Shown here one piece after another: positions 38,428 to 51,552 of a DNA stretch of 64,000 bases. The DNA comes from Malaya genurostris. Its lineage: Eukaryota > Arthropoda > Insecta > Diptera > Culicidae. Below the pieces are notes generated by a model, which saw only the letters and a list, made by a program, of their open reading frames with translations, was not told the DNA's origin and searched no databases. The stretch is taken from NCBI RefSeq assembly GCF_030247185.1, contig NC_080572.1:83248935-83312934 (forward strand), given 5' to 3'. The position numbers and the translations under genes were made by a program. Every line of letters begins with the position of its first letter. Position 1 is the first letter of the stretch.

Positions 38428-40616
38428 ATACATAACAAACCCATATACATAGCAATCATGAAAAAAAATTAAACTGAATTATTGTTTGAGTATTTTCGAT
38501 TACATTTATTCAGTTCAAGTACACTGAAAAAAAACGCCAGCCGCATTTTGAATGAAACTTCATTCAATGCGATAAATAACTGAGAATTCCGACTATTGAA
38601 TGATAGAACCATCTCTATGATCATATGATCAATATTCAGTGAGTTTTACTTCTTATATGTGTGATTACCATTCATATATTATATGACTGTCAGTAACGTT
38701 TGAAATGTTAGTAAATTGTGTATTAATCATCATGAATCAGACTGAATGTATGTTACCCGTTGTCATTTAATCCCTTAAAAGACTTTATTCCTTATAATAA
38801 ATTATAGAACAGTTCGAATAACTTTATGATGAGCGAAAAATGATTTTAATACTCATTTCTTTTGATTTTCTTCCATCATGTATATGATTGGCTTAAATAT
38901 ATGGAATTGTATTACAATTGTATATAAAATCCAAATGAATTTGTTATATGATATTCTCGTAACAAAAATCTTTCCATGCATGTATTATTTTCATTTTGCA
39001 ATGTTTTATACAATCGAACACAGAAGAATTTCTTCTTTCGAAATTTAAATGAAACTTTGATGATTCGCAAGGTTGAAGAAATAATAACATAGCATGATTT
39101 TATTATTAATTATCAGTACGTTTCTTCCAATTGTTAAAATATTTTTGGATAACTTGTCAGAAAAGTCAATGACAGAATGTAAATAAAACGCGTTTTTTAA
39201 CCGAAGTTATACGTTTAAGGTTTCTATTTAATACGTATTATGGTGGTGATACGAAATCAGTGATTAAGAATGGTGCTCTATGGAAATATTGGAAAACCTG
39301 GTGTCAGAGTACTTTGGTGAGTATTCAGTGAAGTAAGAGTCTGCAGTAGACTTAGAATTCACGTAATGTAAGGGCAATTTCTGCTTTAGATAAACAATTA
39401 TTGTGGCCCATTCTATTTTTCTAGGATTGTATATTGCCCCCCTGATTTAATAAATTCAAAACCTTTTTGAATTGGTATATCGGATCAATTATATTTTATT
39501 TTTATCTACTATCTTAAACAATCAGTTTGATAAGAGGAGACTTGCTCCGACTTCCGGCCATCATGTTTAATAAAAAATCGAGCCAAAGAACTGAATTGAA
39601 ATGAATGACGACGCTTTTTAAAGAAAAAAAAACTCAGATTTAATCAGTAGAATGAAACATGATCAAAATTTGACAAGAAAGTTTTCTTTCTACCATGGAT
39701 CTACTGCATTCTCTTGGAATGGATCAAATCTGAATTTTTGTCTTTTTACAAGCGTCTTTTTCCAGAATTGCTATCGACATGGAAACCAACAAATCTCTGT
39801 AACTATATTGCAATGCAGAACTTGATCATCTGCATACTTTACTGCAGGTTTTTAGTATACAAGTCAATCATGTTCTTACTATCGATCAATTTTATTGGAA
39901 ATAAAAATATTATTTGAAATAATCGTGGAAATTTATTAAAAATCATTATTTTTGCAGACAATAAATAACAAAAATAAATCGAAGCGTTGGACGTTTTAAC
40001 TTTATCCAAATTTAACTTAAATGAATTTATTGTGAAATCGTTTGGAAAGGTTATAAAGGTTTTCAACAGTAATATAATTTGCATTTGAATGGATAAGGAA
40101 AAGTCGTGTATCTCACAGTAAACGATATTTTATATGGAATTGATACTTTCAACTTTAAAGTTTTCTTACATTTTCTTATATTAATAAACCATTATATTTT
40201 TCATTTGTACAACCAATTCCACAGCGGAAATAAGTGATTCTCAATCGGAACTATTCGGTTAAATACAATTTATTGTATTTTGATGACAAAATATATTTTT
40301 CACTGTGCAATATATTTTTCTTATGTTGGTTTCTGCTGCTTAATGGTGAATATATTCAAAATGTACACTTGATTCTTTTCCGAAAAATTGTTGATGGGAA
40401 AAATTAAGCTTTTAATTGTTACGATACTTAACAACCTACACACATTTCATTGTAAAAAGTTTGTGTACAATCCATTGAATACCCGGACGAAAATTAGTAC
40501 GATAACTCAATCGACTCAAGCATAGTTTATACAGAATATTGAAATGTCTACTTATATTCAATGGAAAAGTTTCAATGAATATGTAACAGTAAATCTTATG
40601 GTTTCTCTGCAACATT
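38428..40616. other. Unassigned AT-rich sequence inside the nested block
   Basis: Possibly interior of an older element whose ends are at 37587 and 48962. No transposase motifs recognised. A TACACTGAAAAAAAACGCC end-like sequence lies at 38520, but its partner is uncertain. Confidence 0.3.
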
Positions 40617-40855
40617 GTCTCAGGCAGAGATGCCAGATATTTTCATAGGAAATCTGTGTTATTCCCTATAAAAAATCTGTATTTATCTGTATTCACTAAT
40701 AAAATAAATTTCAACAATAAAATGACGTTAAAAGATGCTATTCCAACACATTTTTTTTTTTTTTTTAAATAACTATTTATTGGAATATGAGTTAAAATTA
40801 AATTATTAAGATTTAAATTGGGTGTTCAGCCACAAGTGGTGACTTTTCAGCCCTG

Positions 40856-41009
<154 letters not shown>

Positions 41010-41129
41010 TTGGTTATTACCATGAAGACATCATTTGCTTCCGCAATTCTGAGATTTTTGTGTAGGGAAAATTCTAAACCTACTTGTATTGTGTAATGGG
41101 GAAAAGGAACTTATATACTAACTTACTAA

Positions 41130-42959
41130 CTAATACAGAGAGCGAATCGATTCAATTGAAGATTGCATCGATTTTTGTCGGAATTTGCTTATAATATTAT
41201 GTGACATTACATCTAATGGTTCTATATTTGTGAGTCTGTGTAACTCATTTGTACTAAACCAGGGAGGACGCTTCAGAATCATTTTCAGAATTTTATTCTG
41301 AATCCTTTGAAGCGTTTTCTTCCTGGTGGAACAACAGCTTGACCAAATTGGTACCGCATAAAGCATGGCTGGTCTGAAAATTTGTTTATAAATTAACAAT
41401 TTGTTTTTTAGACAGAGCTTAGAATTTCTGTTTATAAGAGGATATAAACATTTAATATATTTATTACACTTTGCCTGGATTCCTTCAGTGTGATCCTTGA
41501 AAGTGAGTTTTTTGTCATACGTTAAACCTAAGTATTTAGCTTGATCAGACCATGTCAATTCCAAGCCATTCAATTTGAGAATGTGATTATTGTTTGGTTT
41601 AAGAAAAGAAGCTCTTGGCTTGTGAGGAAAGATAATTAATTGCGTTTTTGCTGCATTTGGTTTAATTTTCCATTTTGACAGATAATCACTGAAAATATTT
41701 AAACTTCTTTGTAGGCGACTGCAGATCACTCTTAGATTTCTACCTGTGGCTAACAGACTTGTGTCGTCACAGAATAGCGATTTCTGACAACCAACGGGTA
41801 GATTTGGAAGATCAGAAGTGAAAATATTATACAAGATTGGAGCTACACTCGAACCCTGCGGAACACCGGCTCGTACGGGTAGCAATTCAGATTTACAATT
41901 CTGATAGCTAACCTGAAGAGTACGATCAGTTAAATAATTTTGAATCATTTTGATCAAATAAATAGGAAACTGGAAATCAGACATTTTTGCTATTAAACCT
42001 TTGTGCCAAACACTGTCGAATGCTTTTTCTATGTCTAGAAGAGCAACTCCAGTGGATAACCCAGAAGATTTATTTGATTTTATCATGTTCGTTACTCTGA
42101 CAAGTTGATGAGTAGTTGAATGTTCATGACGAAATCCAAACTGCTCTGGTAAAAAAATTGAATTCTCATTTATATGAGTCATCATTCTTAACAAGATAAT
42201 TTTTTCAAAAAGTTTACTGATAGAAGAAAGTAAGCTAATTGGGCGATAACTTGATGTTTCTGCTGGGTTTTTATCAGGTTTTAGGATAGGAATTACTTTA
42301 GCGTTTTTCCATCTTTTTGGGAAGTAAGCTAATGAAAAACACTTGTTGAAAATTTTAACCAGGAGTCTCAAGGCAACATCGGGAAGATTTTTAATAAGAA
42401 TATTAAAAATTCCATCATTACCAGGAGCCTTCATGTTTTTGAGTTTCCTAATAATTGATTTAATTTCATCAAAATTCGTCTCAATAATGTCATTCGGTAA
42501 TAACACTTGAGTTGAAATATGATCATACTTCAGTGAGACTTCATTTTCAATAGGACTCACAACGTTTAAATTAAAATTGTGGACACTCTCGAACTGCTGA
42601 GCTAGCTTTTGAGCTTTTTCACCATTTGTAAGAAGTATTTGATTTCCTTCCTTGAGAGCAGGAATTGGTTTCTGAGGTTTCTTAAGAACCTTAGAAAGTT
42701 TCCAGAAAGGTTTAGAATATGGTTTAATTTGTTTAACTTCTTTAGCGAAATTTTCATTTCGCAAAAGAGTAAATCTATGTTTAATTTCTTTTTGTAAATC
42801 CTTAACTATGTTTTTCATAGCAGGATCACGAGAACGTTGATATTGTCGTCGACGAACATTCTTCAACCGAATTAGCAGTTGAAGATTGTCATCGATGATA
42901 GGAGAATTTAATTTAGTTTGAGCTTTGGGAACTGAAAGATTTCTAGCTTCGATAATATA
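41130..42959 (-). pseudogene. Jockey ORF2, RT half (distal to insertion)
   Basis: About 610 open residues. Reverse transcriptase motifs in order are SSYRPISLLSSISKLFEK, FGFRHEHSTTHQLVR, ALLDIEKAFDSVWHKGL, AGVPQGSSVAPILYNIF and the active site FCDDTSLLA, with Cys in place of the more usual Ala before the Asp pair. The tail is a thumb-like region ending ESIRSLY. There are no stops or frameshifts. The only lesion of ORF2 is the inserted transposon upstream. Joining across one TA puts this frame in phase with the endonuclease half. Confidence 0.85.
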
Positions 42960-44117
42960 CACGGAACGACCGAAATCAGCATTTTCGCGAAAAATTTAGT
43001 TGATTTGCTGATTTTAGTTAGTTATTTTTTGAGACAACTAAAAAAATCTTACTTTTGCTGATTTAGATTTTCTATTCTCATTCCCTTAATAATAATAAAA
43101 TATTTGTTGAAATGACTATTTTTTTTAGTTGAATTCACAAATTAAACGTACTGTCATTTCTTAGCTAAGGCACACTTCATATCCAGTCAACTAATTTTTT
43201 AGTTGAATTAAAGAAATATAATGTTGTTTTCAACCAATATGAATGGTTGAATTGGCTTCTGCAATCTGCAGCTATATGGCGCCCTGTCACCGAAACGGTA
43301 ACACCTTAATGACTACTAGCCACTAGATGGCACACTACTGCCGAAAAAAACTTAGACGCGGTTGTCTTTTCTATATTGGCAGATATAAATACGATGTTGT
43401 GTTGGAGAAAAAGACATAAACGAAACGTAAACATCTTTTTGAATTTTTTTTCTTCTAAATCACTGTTTCTTCATTCTCACTGAAAACTTTGAGCACTCGG
43501 AAAACAAAAACCGAATACAAATAGTACACCGGACGGCGCAGCTCGGAAGGTTTGAAGATACAAAAAACCTTCATCACAATTAGAGTGAAACATTCGAAAT
43601 TCACATCACTGTTCCGCGTAAAAACATTATTACGCACAATCGCTTCAAGTGCGCACAAATTCTGAATAAATACACTTTCCACTAACAGTTTACGTCATTT
43701 TTACATATCGGTTTAGAAAATTATATAGGGATATATCGTAACACATGCGAAAAACATCTAAACAATTTGCGAGCAGTTTCAACAAGACTGTCCCTTTTAG
43801 CTTTTTAATGGATTGTTTTGCTTTGACACTGCTGTCCTTCAGTAATGACGGTGATAGATAAATAGAATCAAAGTTTCTGATTTTAATAACGAAATTAGTT
43901 GTCAATGAGAATTTCGTGTTGGATTGAAATATTGCTGGTTTGTGTCCAGAATATTCGCCAACTAAACACATTCTCTAAAAATAAGAGTTTTTTTCAGCAC
44001 AGTAAATTCTACATTTTAACTAATTTTATAGTTATTTTGGAAATTTTGTTGTTAGAATCAACTAATTCAAAAACAGTAATACGAATTAGGCGCAGAGCTA
44101 ATTTCGGTCGTTCCGTG
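42960..44117 (+). mobile_element. TA-target DNA transposon, copy A (1,158 bp)
   Basis: Terminal inverted repeats are CACGGAACGACCGAAAT followed by YAGC, with TA duplicated at 42958-42959 and 44118-44119. It interrupts jockey ORF2. The first 270 bp hold about six TTAGTTG/CAACTAA words. No transposase is recognised: minus-strand frames (for example KAKQSIKKLKGTVLLKLLAN) are shared with copy B but match nothing I know. The TA target suggests Tc1/mariner-type mobilisation, which is inference. Confidence 0.85.
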
Positions 44118-44944
44118 TAATGATTCAAATTATCAATTGCTGTGTCGATGTCCGCAGAATTTTCTAAAATAGTTTCATGATCCACATGATTTTCAATGTG
44201 AGATCTGTAATCCAACCAATTAGCTCTATGATAGTTGAAAATAGAACTAATTGGATTAATTATAGCTTCGTTGGAAAGTCTGAATGTTACAGGAAGATGA
44301 TCTGAGTCAAAATCAGCATGAGTAATCGGTTCACTACAAATGTGACTTTGATCTGTTAGAACCAGATCAATTGTAGACGGGTTTTTCACGGAAGAGAAAC
44401 AAGTAGGATTACTGGGATGAAGAACTGTAAAGTAACCAGCTGAGAGTTGATTATGAAGTATTTTACCATTACTGTTATTTTGCCTACAATTCCACTGGAC
44501 ATGCTTAGCATTTAAGTCCCCTATTACGAAAAATTTCGATCGATATCTTGTAAGTTTTTGCAAATCGCCTTTAAAGAAATTTAATTGTTCGCCGGTGCAT
44601 TGGAATGGCAAATATGCTCCAGCGATGAAATAAATTCCATGAATGGTTTCAACTTCGATTCCCAAGCTTTCAATAACTTTAGTATTGAAAGAAGGTAAAA
44701 TTCGATGTTTAATTTGCCGTTGGACAAAAATGGCAACTCCACCACCAATTCCAGTAAACCTGTCAAATCGATGAACCACATAATGTGGATTACTTTTCAA
44801 TTTTACATTTGGTTTAAGAAAAGTTTCTGTCACAATGGCAATATGAATTTTGTGAACTTTGAGAAAATTATAAAATTCATCTTCACTCGATTTCAAAGAT
44901 CGAGCATTCCAATTTAAAATATTCAAATAATTATTTAACATCAC
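44118..44944 (-). pseudogene. Jockey ORF2, endonuclease half (proximal to insertion)
   Basis: Starts at the second ATG near 44941 (MLNNYLNILNWNARSL), overlapping the end of ORF1. APE-type endonuclease motifs are NWNARSL, VTETFL, GGGVAIFV, FVIGDLNAKHVQWN, TIDLVL and DSDHLPVTF. The frame is open to the transposon junction after IDNLNHY. The remainder of the protein resumes at 42959. Confidence 0.85.
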
Positions 44945-46100
44945 TGTTAAATTTTAAATTCATTATAATATTATTTGCAAATTTCCATCCGATTTGAAAT
45001 GCTTCAAAAAGTGATGAAGTCGAATTCATTTGGATGATCATTTGAAAAAGTTGATCTTGTAGGTAGATCATTTTATTTTCAGTTATATCGCCTAAATCGA
45101 CTTCATTTAAAGAAGCGAATGGCATTGAAGGAATATTTGTAGGTAGACTGCCATTAGAAGAAGATGATTTGGCCGGTCTACCTATTAATAAATTGTTTTC
45201 GTTAGAAGAAGAACTGCAAGGCGGTCCTGTGTTTTGATTATTTACATTAGAAGAAATAGGAGATAGATTTCTACCTAATATACCAGCATAACTGACATTA
45301 GAAGAAGATGATGACGAGGTCGATCTACCTGTCAATAAATTGTTTTCGTTAGAAGACGAATTGGCAGGTGCCTTAGAAGAATTTTCAGGTATGTTCTGTA
45401 AATTTAAGGTCGTTGATTTGACTTGTTGTCTAAGCGAACGAGCGTTTAAAATTTTTTCCCTGACAGGACATTTCAAATAATTGGATTTATGATTTCCATT
45501 GCAATTTGAATATGAAAATTTATCAGTGGTTTCATTCATTGGACAAACGTCTTTCGAATGCGATTTACCACAATTCAAACACCGTATATCCATATGACAA
45601 TTTTTGGTTCCATGGCCGAAGCCTTGGCAACGACGACATTGCGTTAAGTTTGCAATACGATTATGCCGTTTATAATGTTCCCAATGAATTTTAATGTGGG
45701 AAATGAAACGTACTTTTTCTAAAGTTTTCAAATTGTTTACATCACTTCGATTGAAGTGTATTAGGTAAAGTTCATGGGAAATTCCAGAGCGTGGTTTAGA
45801 AGTACCATTCGCTCTTTTTTTCATAAGTATTACTTGGGAAGGGGCAAAACCAAGCAATTCTTTTATTTCATTTTTAATTTCATCAATACTTTGATCATTT
45901 GATAATCCTTTCAAGACAGCCTTGAAGGGTCTGTCTGATTTTATATCATATGAATAAAATTTATGAAGTTTTTCGGACAAATATCGAATAAGACGTTCGT
46001 AATCTTCCAAACCATCCACCAAGACTCGACATTCTCCTCTTCGTCCGATTTGAAATGAGACTTTTACTTCCGGGAGAAAAGTAGAAAGCTCAGTACGGTA
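44931..46100 (-). pseudogene. Jockey ORF1, 5' truncated
   Basis: The frame is open from the element's 5' edge (about SFQIGRRGECRVLVDGLEDY) to the stop at 44931. The N-terminal part resembles the PRE_C2HC-type region of jockey ORF1. It is followed by knuckles CRRCQGFGHGTKNC and CLNCGKSHSKDVC and a third degraded one (SNCNGNHKSNYLKC). The C-terminal half has Ser-rich internal duplications (SSNENNLLTGR and SSNENNLLIGR). The apparent start at 46022 is a TTG codon and is not a true start. Confidence 0.75.
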
Positions 46101-46406
46101 TATTCCAACACATTATGGCTGTGTCAATGAGACCAAGACTTTGCCTCTCGTCACTGCAATCAAATACTAATAGATTGCTCATACGAAAAAGTTTATATTT
46201 TATTTCTTGGGAAATTCGTATTAAATTTAGAAAATCTGTATCAAATCTGTATTCTGTATGCGTATGTAAAAATCTGTATAATACAGATAAATCTGTATAA
46301 ATGGCATCTCTGGTCTCTGCTCTCTAAGTGGTATATGTGAAAACCTTGCTCTCGGCATCTTAAAACTAAAGCAGAGTGCCTCATTAAATATATTATTTTT
46401 ACTACC

Positions 46407-46708
46407 ATGGAGTGGGAAGGTAAGTTTCTTGAAACATTATCAACTATTCAACCAAATGTCTTTCAGTTATTTTAGTCAAGGGCAAGAAGACAGAAGAAAC
46501 TATTTTTGATCCGCATACATACGACCAATGTTGCGACATGTTTTACAGTTCGGAATTTATTTCAAAGAAAAAAAGCACGCTCGGTAATTTCTGGTGTAAT
46601 CAGTGTAAGTGGATTTACATAAAGTCGCCAATAAATCATTCGATTATTATGAACCGTTTTATCAACAACAAAAATACTACCAACTTCAAAAAGCAGATCA
46701 ATACTTGA
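46407..46708 (+). CDS. Putative two-exon small protein, 84 residues
   Basis: Exon 1 is ATG 46407 to 46419 (MEWE plus one base). A 47-bp intron with GTAAGT donor and CTTTCAG acceptor (46420-46466) follows, then exon 2 runs to TGA 46706-46708. The product includes KGKKTEETIFDPHTYDQCCD and FWCNQCKWIY, a CxxC followed by SPINHSII, perhaps part of a zinc-binding fold. It lies next to hAT-like copy 2 and inside the TCGA-rich ends at 37587 and 48962, so it could be the first exons of a transposase. The intron is near the lower size limit for insects. Not recognised; speculative. Confidence 0.3.
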
Positions 46709-48739
46709 AAAAACTGTCGTCGTAATGGTTAGAAGCAAAGCCTTTTAGATGAATCGGGTGATAGTGCTGATCGGTTTAAAGTATATTAATTATAATTATA
46801 ATAACACGTATGCGAAAATAAACAAAATTTGAATTTGAACAAATATATTTTTATTTTTCTTAAATAAATGATTTTTATCTTCAGTGTTATTTGTATCTTT
46901 TTCTTTCAATGTTATTGTTTTTTATTAATTCAGTGAAAATGTTTTTTTTAATCTAAATCCATTAAAGGAAAACAAATTGCAGCTTCAACCAATTCTATTC
47001 ATTAAATTAACTTTTTTTGACTTTGTTACTATTTCAATAAAATAAATTGAAATTGCCCAAACTTAATTATTCGTGCAATATTTCATAGTTTTATTAGGCA
47101 TCCTGCGGTTCCAGCCCAAAACACTCTTGCGAATAATCTTATGTAAACTATAGTATACGCCAAAATCCGTTCCAATATCTTGGTTGACGAAAGTGTGTGA
47201 GACATTCTTCGTCATATTTTCTCATCAAATCTGATCATTTCCACCTTTGTTAGGAGCAGTTACATATCAGTTCATCGATTTTGAAAAATATTCATATACT
47301 GTGATACCTTTTTGACACTTTGACCAGTTCTTATTCATTCTCATTGAACTCCAATGCAATTGTAAAAAAAATCAACTGTCATAGAAATGTTTAAAAATGG
47401 AAGTGGAGCATAATTAAAACTTTTTTTAATTGTAGGTCATTTGCATTTTTAATTTATTTTCATTCCCAGCTGTATAATTTCAATATTAATCCATCTTAAT
47501 ATCATCCGCATTATAAGGACTCCGTAATACATCAAACTACATGAAAATCTCCTTAATATCATCCGACGATTGGTGTAGATTAAATTCATTCGGTTTATGG
47601 TATGCGATTATATGTACGAACATCATACGCACTACAAAATGAATAGTATTTCCTATATGGCCGCTGTGATGATTAATTTTGAAACGAAAATCATTTACAT
47701 TTTGGATTCATTCAATTTACAAGTGTAAGTGCTTCAAACAAATTTTCAGTGATATTCATACAATTCAATTTGTTGTTGACAGAGGAGAAATTGAATGGCC
47801 GACTTATTAAAACCATATGAAATTCGTTATGGGGATCGGATGAAGCAAAAACCATTCAGCTTGTGACCGGTAAATTCTTTCAGTGTACTGAAAAGAAGGA
47901 AACTGTTTGTAATACTGCGGTTTTAAGTTGCCGCACGAAATTAACATGAACACATTTCTGAAATTTAAATCAAGAAGCAGATTCGTTTCCACTCCATTTG
48001 AAAACGTAAAGAATTTTTTCAAGCGTGTTCTTGTACACAATTTATCGATGAACTTTTGAAATTATAATAAAAAAAATTCTGTATTTCTCATGATTTGTTT
48101 CAAGTCTAATACAATTTACGTCATCCATATGTGTAGTTTTAATCAAAGGCTTTTAGGTTTTGCAGCTTTCTTTGCAGTATTTTATCATATTTATTAGAAG
48201 ATATTGCTTTAGCTAATATACCAGGAGCAACCCATTCTTTGTAGTATTCATAATCTATTTAGGTACTATTGAAGAGTCAAATACACGCTAATAGCACGAG
48301 ATTGTGATGCTTTTGGCATATTATAAATACTTTCAAGGTGTTTGGACAAATTTTTCAATTTACTTGAGTTAGATATATGGGTAAAAATGGCTGATTGGCT
48401 CATTGGCTCATTGTTATCGAGCGAATAAGCTTTTTCCTACCATTTGTTTGAGCGACGTTTTCTGTCCACAGGATTCAGAAATTTTATTACAAACTACAGT
48501 TACTGGGCATAGGTTAATTTCGACTTACTTTTGTTATTTTAAGTAAACACCACGCAGCTTTCAATTAATATGCTTTCTAAACAGTTCGACTTGTACATAA
48601 TATGCCAAACACACAAAATATATACAACGATATACAAAACAATGCATTAAAATAAAGATTTACAATACTAATATGTTTATGAAAATCTAAGATGTTATCG
48701 ATAACTACCTAAATAAAAAAGAAACGTATTCGAAAACTC
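46709..48739. other. Unassigned AT-rich sequence
   Basis: No motif or element end supported, apart from a possible TTTCAGTGTA end near 47879. Confidence 0.3.
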
Positions 48740-48962
48740 ATAGTCGATAGTAATAAGGCTTTCGACCATTTCTTATCGAGTTCAGTCGTTTACGAGCTCG
48801 ATTGTTTTGGTTCCATAATGCCAAAACTTCTCGATAATCTAATACTTCTTCGAGTGAAGTCGAACGAAGCTCGATGATCGACTTCGAATCGAGAACCATA
48901 ATACGAAACGTGGTCGATTCGATAAAATTTCAGTCGAATCGAGATACATAATGCCACCCCAG
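48740..48962 (-). repeat. TCGA-rich terminal-repeat-like end, right
   Basis: Contains repeated CTCGAT/ATCGAG and GTCGA words and several CATAATGCC or CATAATAC blocks, ending CATAATGCCACCCCAG. It is inverse to 37587-37720. Confidence 0.4.
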
Positions 48963-49279
48963 GTTTACTAACTAGGTTATTCAGAAGTACATGTATAGAT
49001 TGAATGAACAGTAGTACTTCTAAGGCAGTAAGAGTAAGCAGTTGGAGTAGTCGTGAGTTTTAAAAGAAATAAAATAGGACTGATCATTTCAAACTAAGTA
49101 CAAACATGATCAGGGTTATAATACCTATGATTTCATCGGAGTAATTTGTGGAATCAATAAATAAAATCATTTAGGTTTTAGTACCGCAATTTATGAGACC
49201 TTCTCTTGGTTGTAAATACACATTGAAGTTATGTTTACATATGCAAAATTCCTTTACAATCTGTGTAGTGGTTATCGAG

Positions 49280-49720
49280 ATGGCTTCCAAGAAAGTAGTG
49301 CTGTTACAAAAATAATTTGCGCGCATGTAGAAAATCTACGTCATTCGCACAGATGGATCGTGAAACAATTGAGAATCGACAACTCGACCGTGTTTTGTGT
49401 TGTGTTATATTGTCAAACTGTTCAAGGCGACCCTGACAATCCCGTGGTGAGCTGACAGGTGAAAAGCAAAGAAATGCAATCCTATGAACGCACGGAAGAT
49501 GAGGGTGAGGTGGACTTCATGTCACGTGTAACGAACAGGTCCAACTGAACAAATAAACAAAATACGACATCTATCAGATCTCTAGCTTAGAGTTTTTCAC
49601 CAGCAACTCCCGCCTGGATGTTCCGGAGAAGTTTCGGAAGAAGAAGATTTGCAAAGAAATACTTTGTGTGGCAGGCGATTTGTGGGTGCGATAAATTCAG
49701 CAAGCCGTAACCATCGACGG
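49280..49720 (+). pseudogene. Tc1/mariner (DD37E-like) transposase relic
   Basis: MASKKVVLLQK at 49280 resembles an N-terminus of this superfamily. After many stops, LDVPEKFRKKKI and, one frame over, AKKYFVWQAICGCDKFSKP match the VWQAICSCGKISKP block of the DD37E copies. The catalytic Asp region downstream is absent. Confidence 0.5.
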
Positions 49721-49739
49721 CTAAATATAAAGAGTGTTT

Positions 49740-49925
49740 TTAATTTAAACATACAAATATGTCCATTTTGTCCCAAATTTAGTTTTATTTGAAAGATCAA
49801 TTCATGACAATTAGTTTTGAATATGATTTCAGGCATATCTTGGCTGTGCTGTACGAATGCCATACGGTCGGTCCAATTTTTGAATTTTCGCGCACAAATC
49901 GAAATGTATTGCACTAATAACATAC
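49740..49925 (-). pseudogene. Mariner-like transposase C-terminal relic
   Basis: FKNWTDRMAFVQHSQDMPEI (then IFK) resembles QNWTFRMDHLRRSRGQHLNE (then IIFKK) at the end of the 27498 transposase. Only the C-terminal helix region is recognisable. Confidence 0.4.
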
Positions 49926-50059
49926 TCGATATTGTGCTCCAAGCAATAAAAATGTTGGACTACACCGGTGATAACATAGCCCCAAATCAGCTAACACGAT
50001 TTTTAGGCAGGATTTGGCATCGTGCCGTTACTCGAAACCGGAGATCGCTTTCGCTGAGA

Positions 50060-51019
50060 ATTTAATCTGGCGAATAAGGTGGATGTGGGAACAATTCGAA
50101 GTTCAATTCATGTAGTTTTGCCATTGTTTTGATTGACTTGTAACACAGTGCGTTGCCTTGATGAAACAACATTTTTTTCTTTGCCATATGCGGTCGTTTC
50201 TTTGCAATTTCAGCCTTTAAACGCTCCAATAACGATATATAATATATTCCCTGTTAACCCTGTTTCCTTTCTCAAGAAAGTCGATAAATATTACACCACG
50301 CACACCCCAAAATACCGAAGCCTTAACCTTTCCAGCCGATTGGTGTACTTTGGACGAGGTTTACCCGTTGCTGTTAGTAAAGTGATGATTCCATGTATCA
50401 TCCATTGTCACATACCGACGCAAAACTTCCGGTTTGTTACGTTTAAACATGACCAAACTTTTTTGGGCTTTGGGCAACAGAGAGCAAACGCGGCACCCAC
50501 TTTAAACAGAGCTTTCTCATAGTCAAATGTTTATGCAATATAGAGCAAACATGTTCTTTTGATATCTTTACGATGTTAGCTAACTCAAGCAACTTCATTT
50601 TTCGATACTTCCAGACGATTTTGTGTATTTTTATGTTTTCTGGTGTTACCGTCTCATTTGGACGTCCTCTACATTCTGCATCATCGTTGTCTCTACGACC
50701 ACGTTTGAAGTCAGCAAACCAACGTTTTATTTTTGTTGCTTATAGGGCGGAGTCTCCATAACTTTTCAAGCCTTTGCTTCGCTTGAACGGTATTTTTTTC
50801 CCATCAAGAAGCAGTATAAAATTAAAACACGAAATTGTATTTAACCCATTTTTCTGAAAAGTAGCGTCACTCTTAGCACAATAACTCAAAAACTAATGAA
50901 TAGAATATCATGAAAATTTAACAGCTGTCTGTTAAAGGTTACTATTACCTGAAAAAAGGGCGAATGTAATAAAACTAGCGCCATCTATGTCTTAGACCGG
51001 GACTTTTCAGCCCATGTGT
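50060..51019 (-). mobile_element. Mariner (DD34D-type) relic
   Basis: Minus-strand pieces give TVTPENIK, KLLELANIVKISKEHVCSIL, HLTMRKLCLKWVPRLLSV, then LLERLKAEIAKKRPHMAKKK, LFHQGNALCYKS and LNFELFPHPPYSPD. This is the mariner order. The second catalytic Asp reads Gly, and a deletion lies between the second and third sites. The right terminus ends ACTTTTCAGCCCATGTG beside TTA. The left end is broken at about 50060. It provides the unoccupied sites for two insertions in the 60.8-63.4 kb relative. Confidence 0.65.
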
Positions 51020-51064
51020 TATTTGTAAACTAAATTAAGGACCTGGTAGCGTCTAACACTTTCT

Positions 51065-51285
51065 CGAAAGCACGTCCATCGATATTTAAAAATTATTTCA
51101 CCAGATATTAGAAAATTTTGCACACACTTTTTTCATATAAAATACCCAACCCTAAAGTTTTCATTTTCGCTTTTTGTTATTTTAGTGAGGTTTTACAGCT
51201 ACAAAATGGTAAACTTTTTCGTGAAAAATCGCAGTTTTGACTTTAAACAACCACCAAAAATTCAGAAAAAAATAAAATACATCAA
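51065..51285 (+). repeat. Unclassified repeat, copy 1
   Basis: Shares in order CTCGAAAGCA, AAATTTTGCACACACTTT, GGTTTYACASCTACAAAATGG and CGYAGTTTTGACTTTAAACA with 59640-59885. No inverted ends found. Confidence 0.5.
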
Positions 51286-51464
51286 ATAAAATCGTAGGAG
51301 TCTAGAGAAACATCTACTACAATTATGTTATATGGATTTTTTTGCTCTCTGATAATTTTGCGCTGAGATCCAGTGGACACCGCAAATCATGATTTCAGAA
51401 ACACGTCCTCGAAAATGCTTTTTCATCAAATTACTTCGCAACATTTTTCCACGGAAAAATTTTA

Positions 51465-51545
51465 AAACATGCTTTGTATTATGCAAAACATTTGTATTAC
51501 GCAAAACATTTGAGTTTTGCTTTGTATTATGCAAAACATTTAAGT
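51465..51545 (+). repeat. Short tandem repeat, TTTGTATTATGCAAAACA-type
   Basis: Three to four imperfect units containing ATTATGCAAAACATTT, separated by 19-37 bases. Confidence 0.55.
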
Positions 51546-51552
51546 TTATTTT

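Noticed and set aside
42609..45694. Plus-strand frames inside the jockey element
   Set aside because: They are antisense shadows of ORF1 and ORF2.
46022..46022. Start of jockey ORF1 at 46022
   Set aside because: The codon there is TTG, and the frame continues upstream to the truncated 5' edge.
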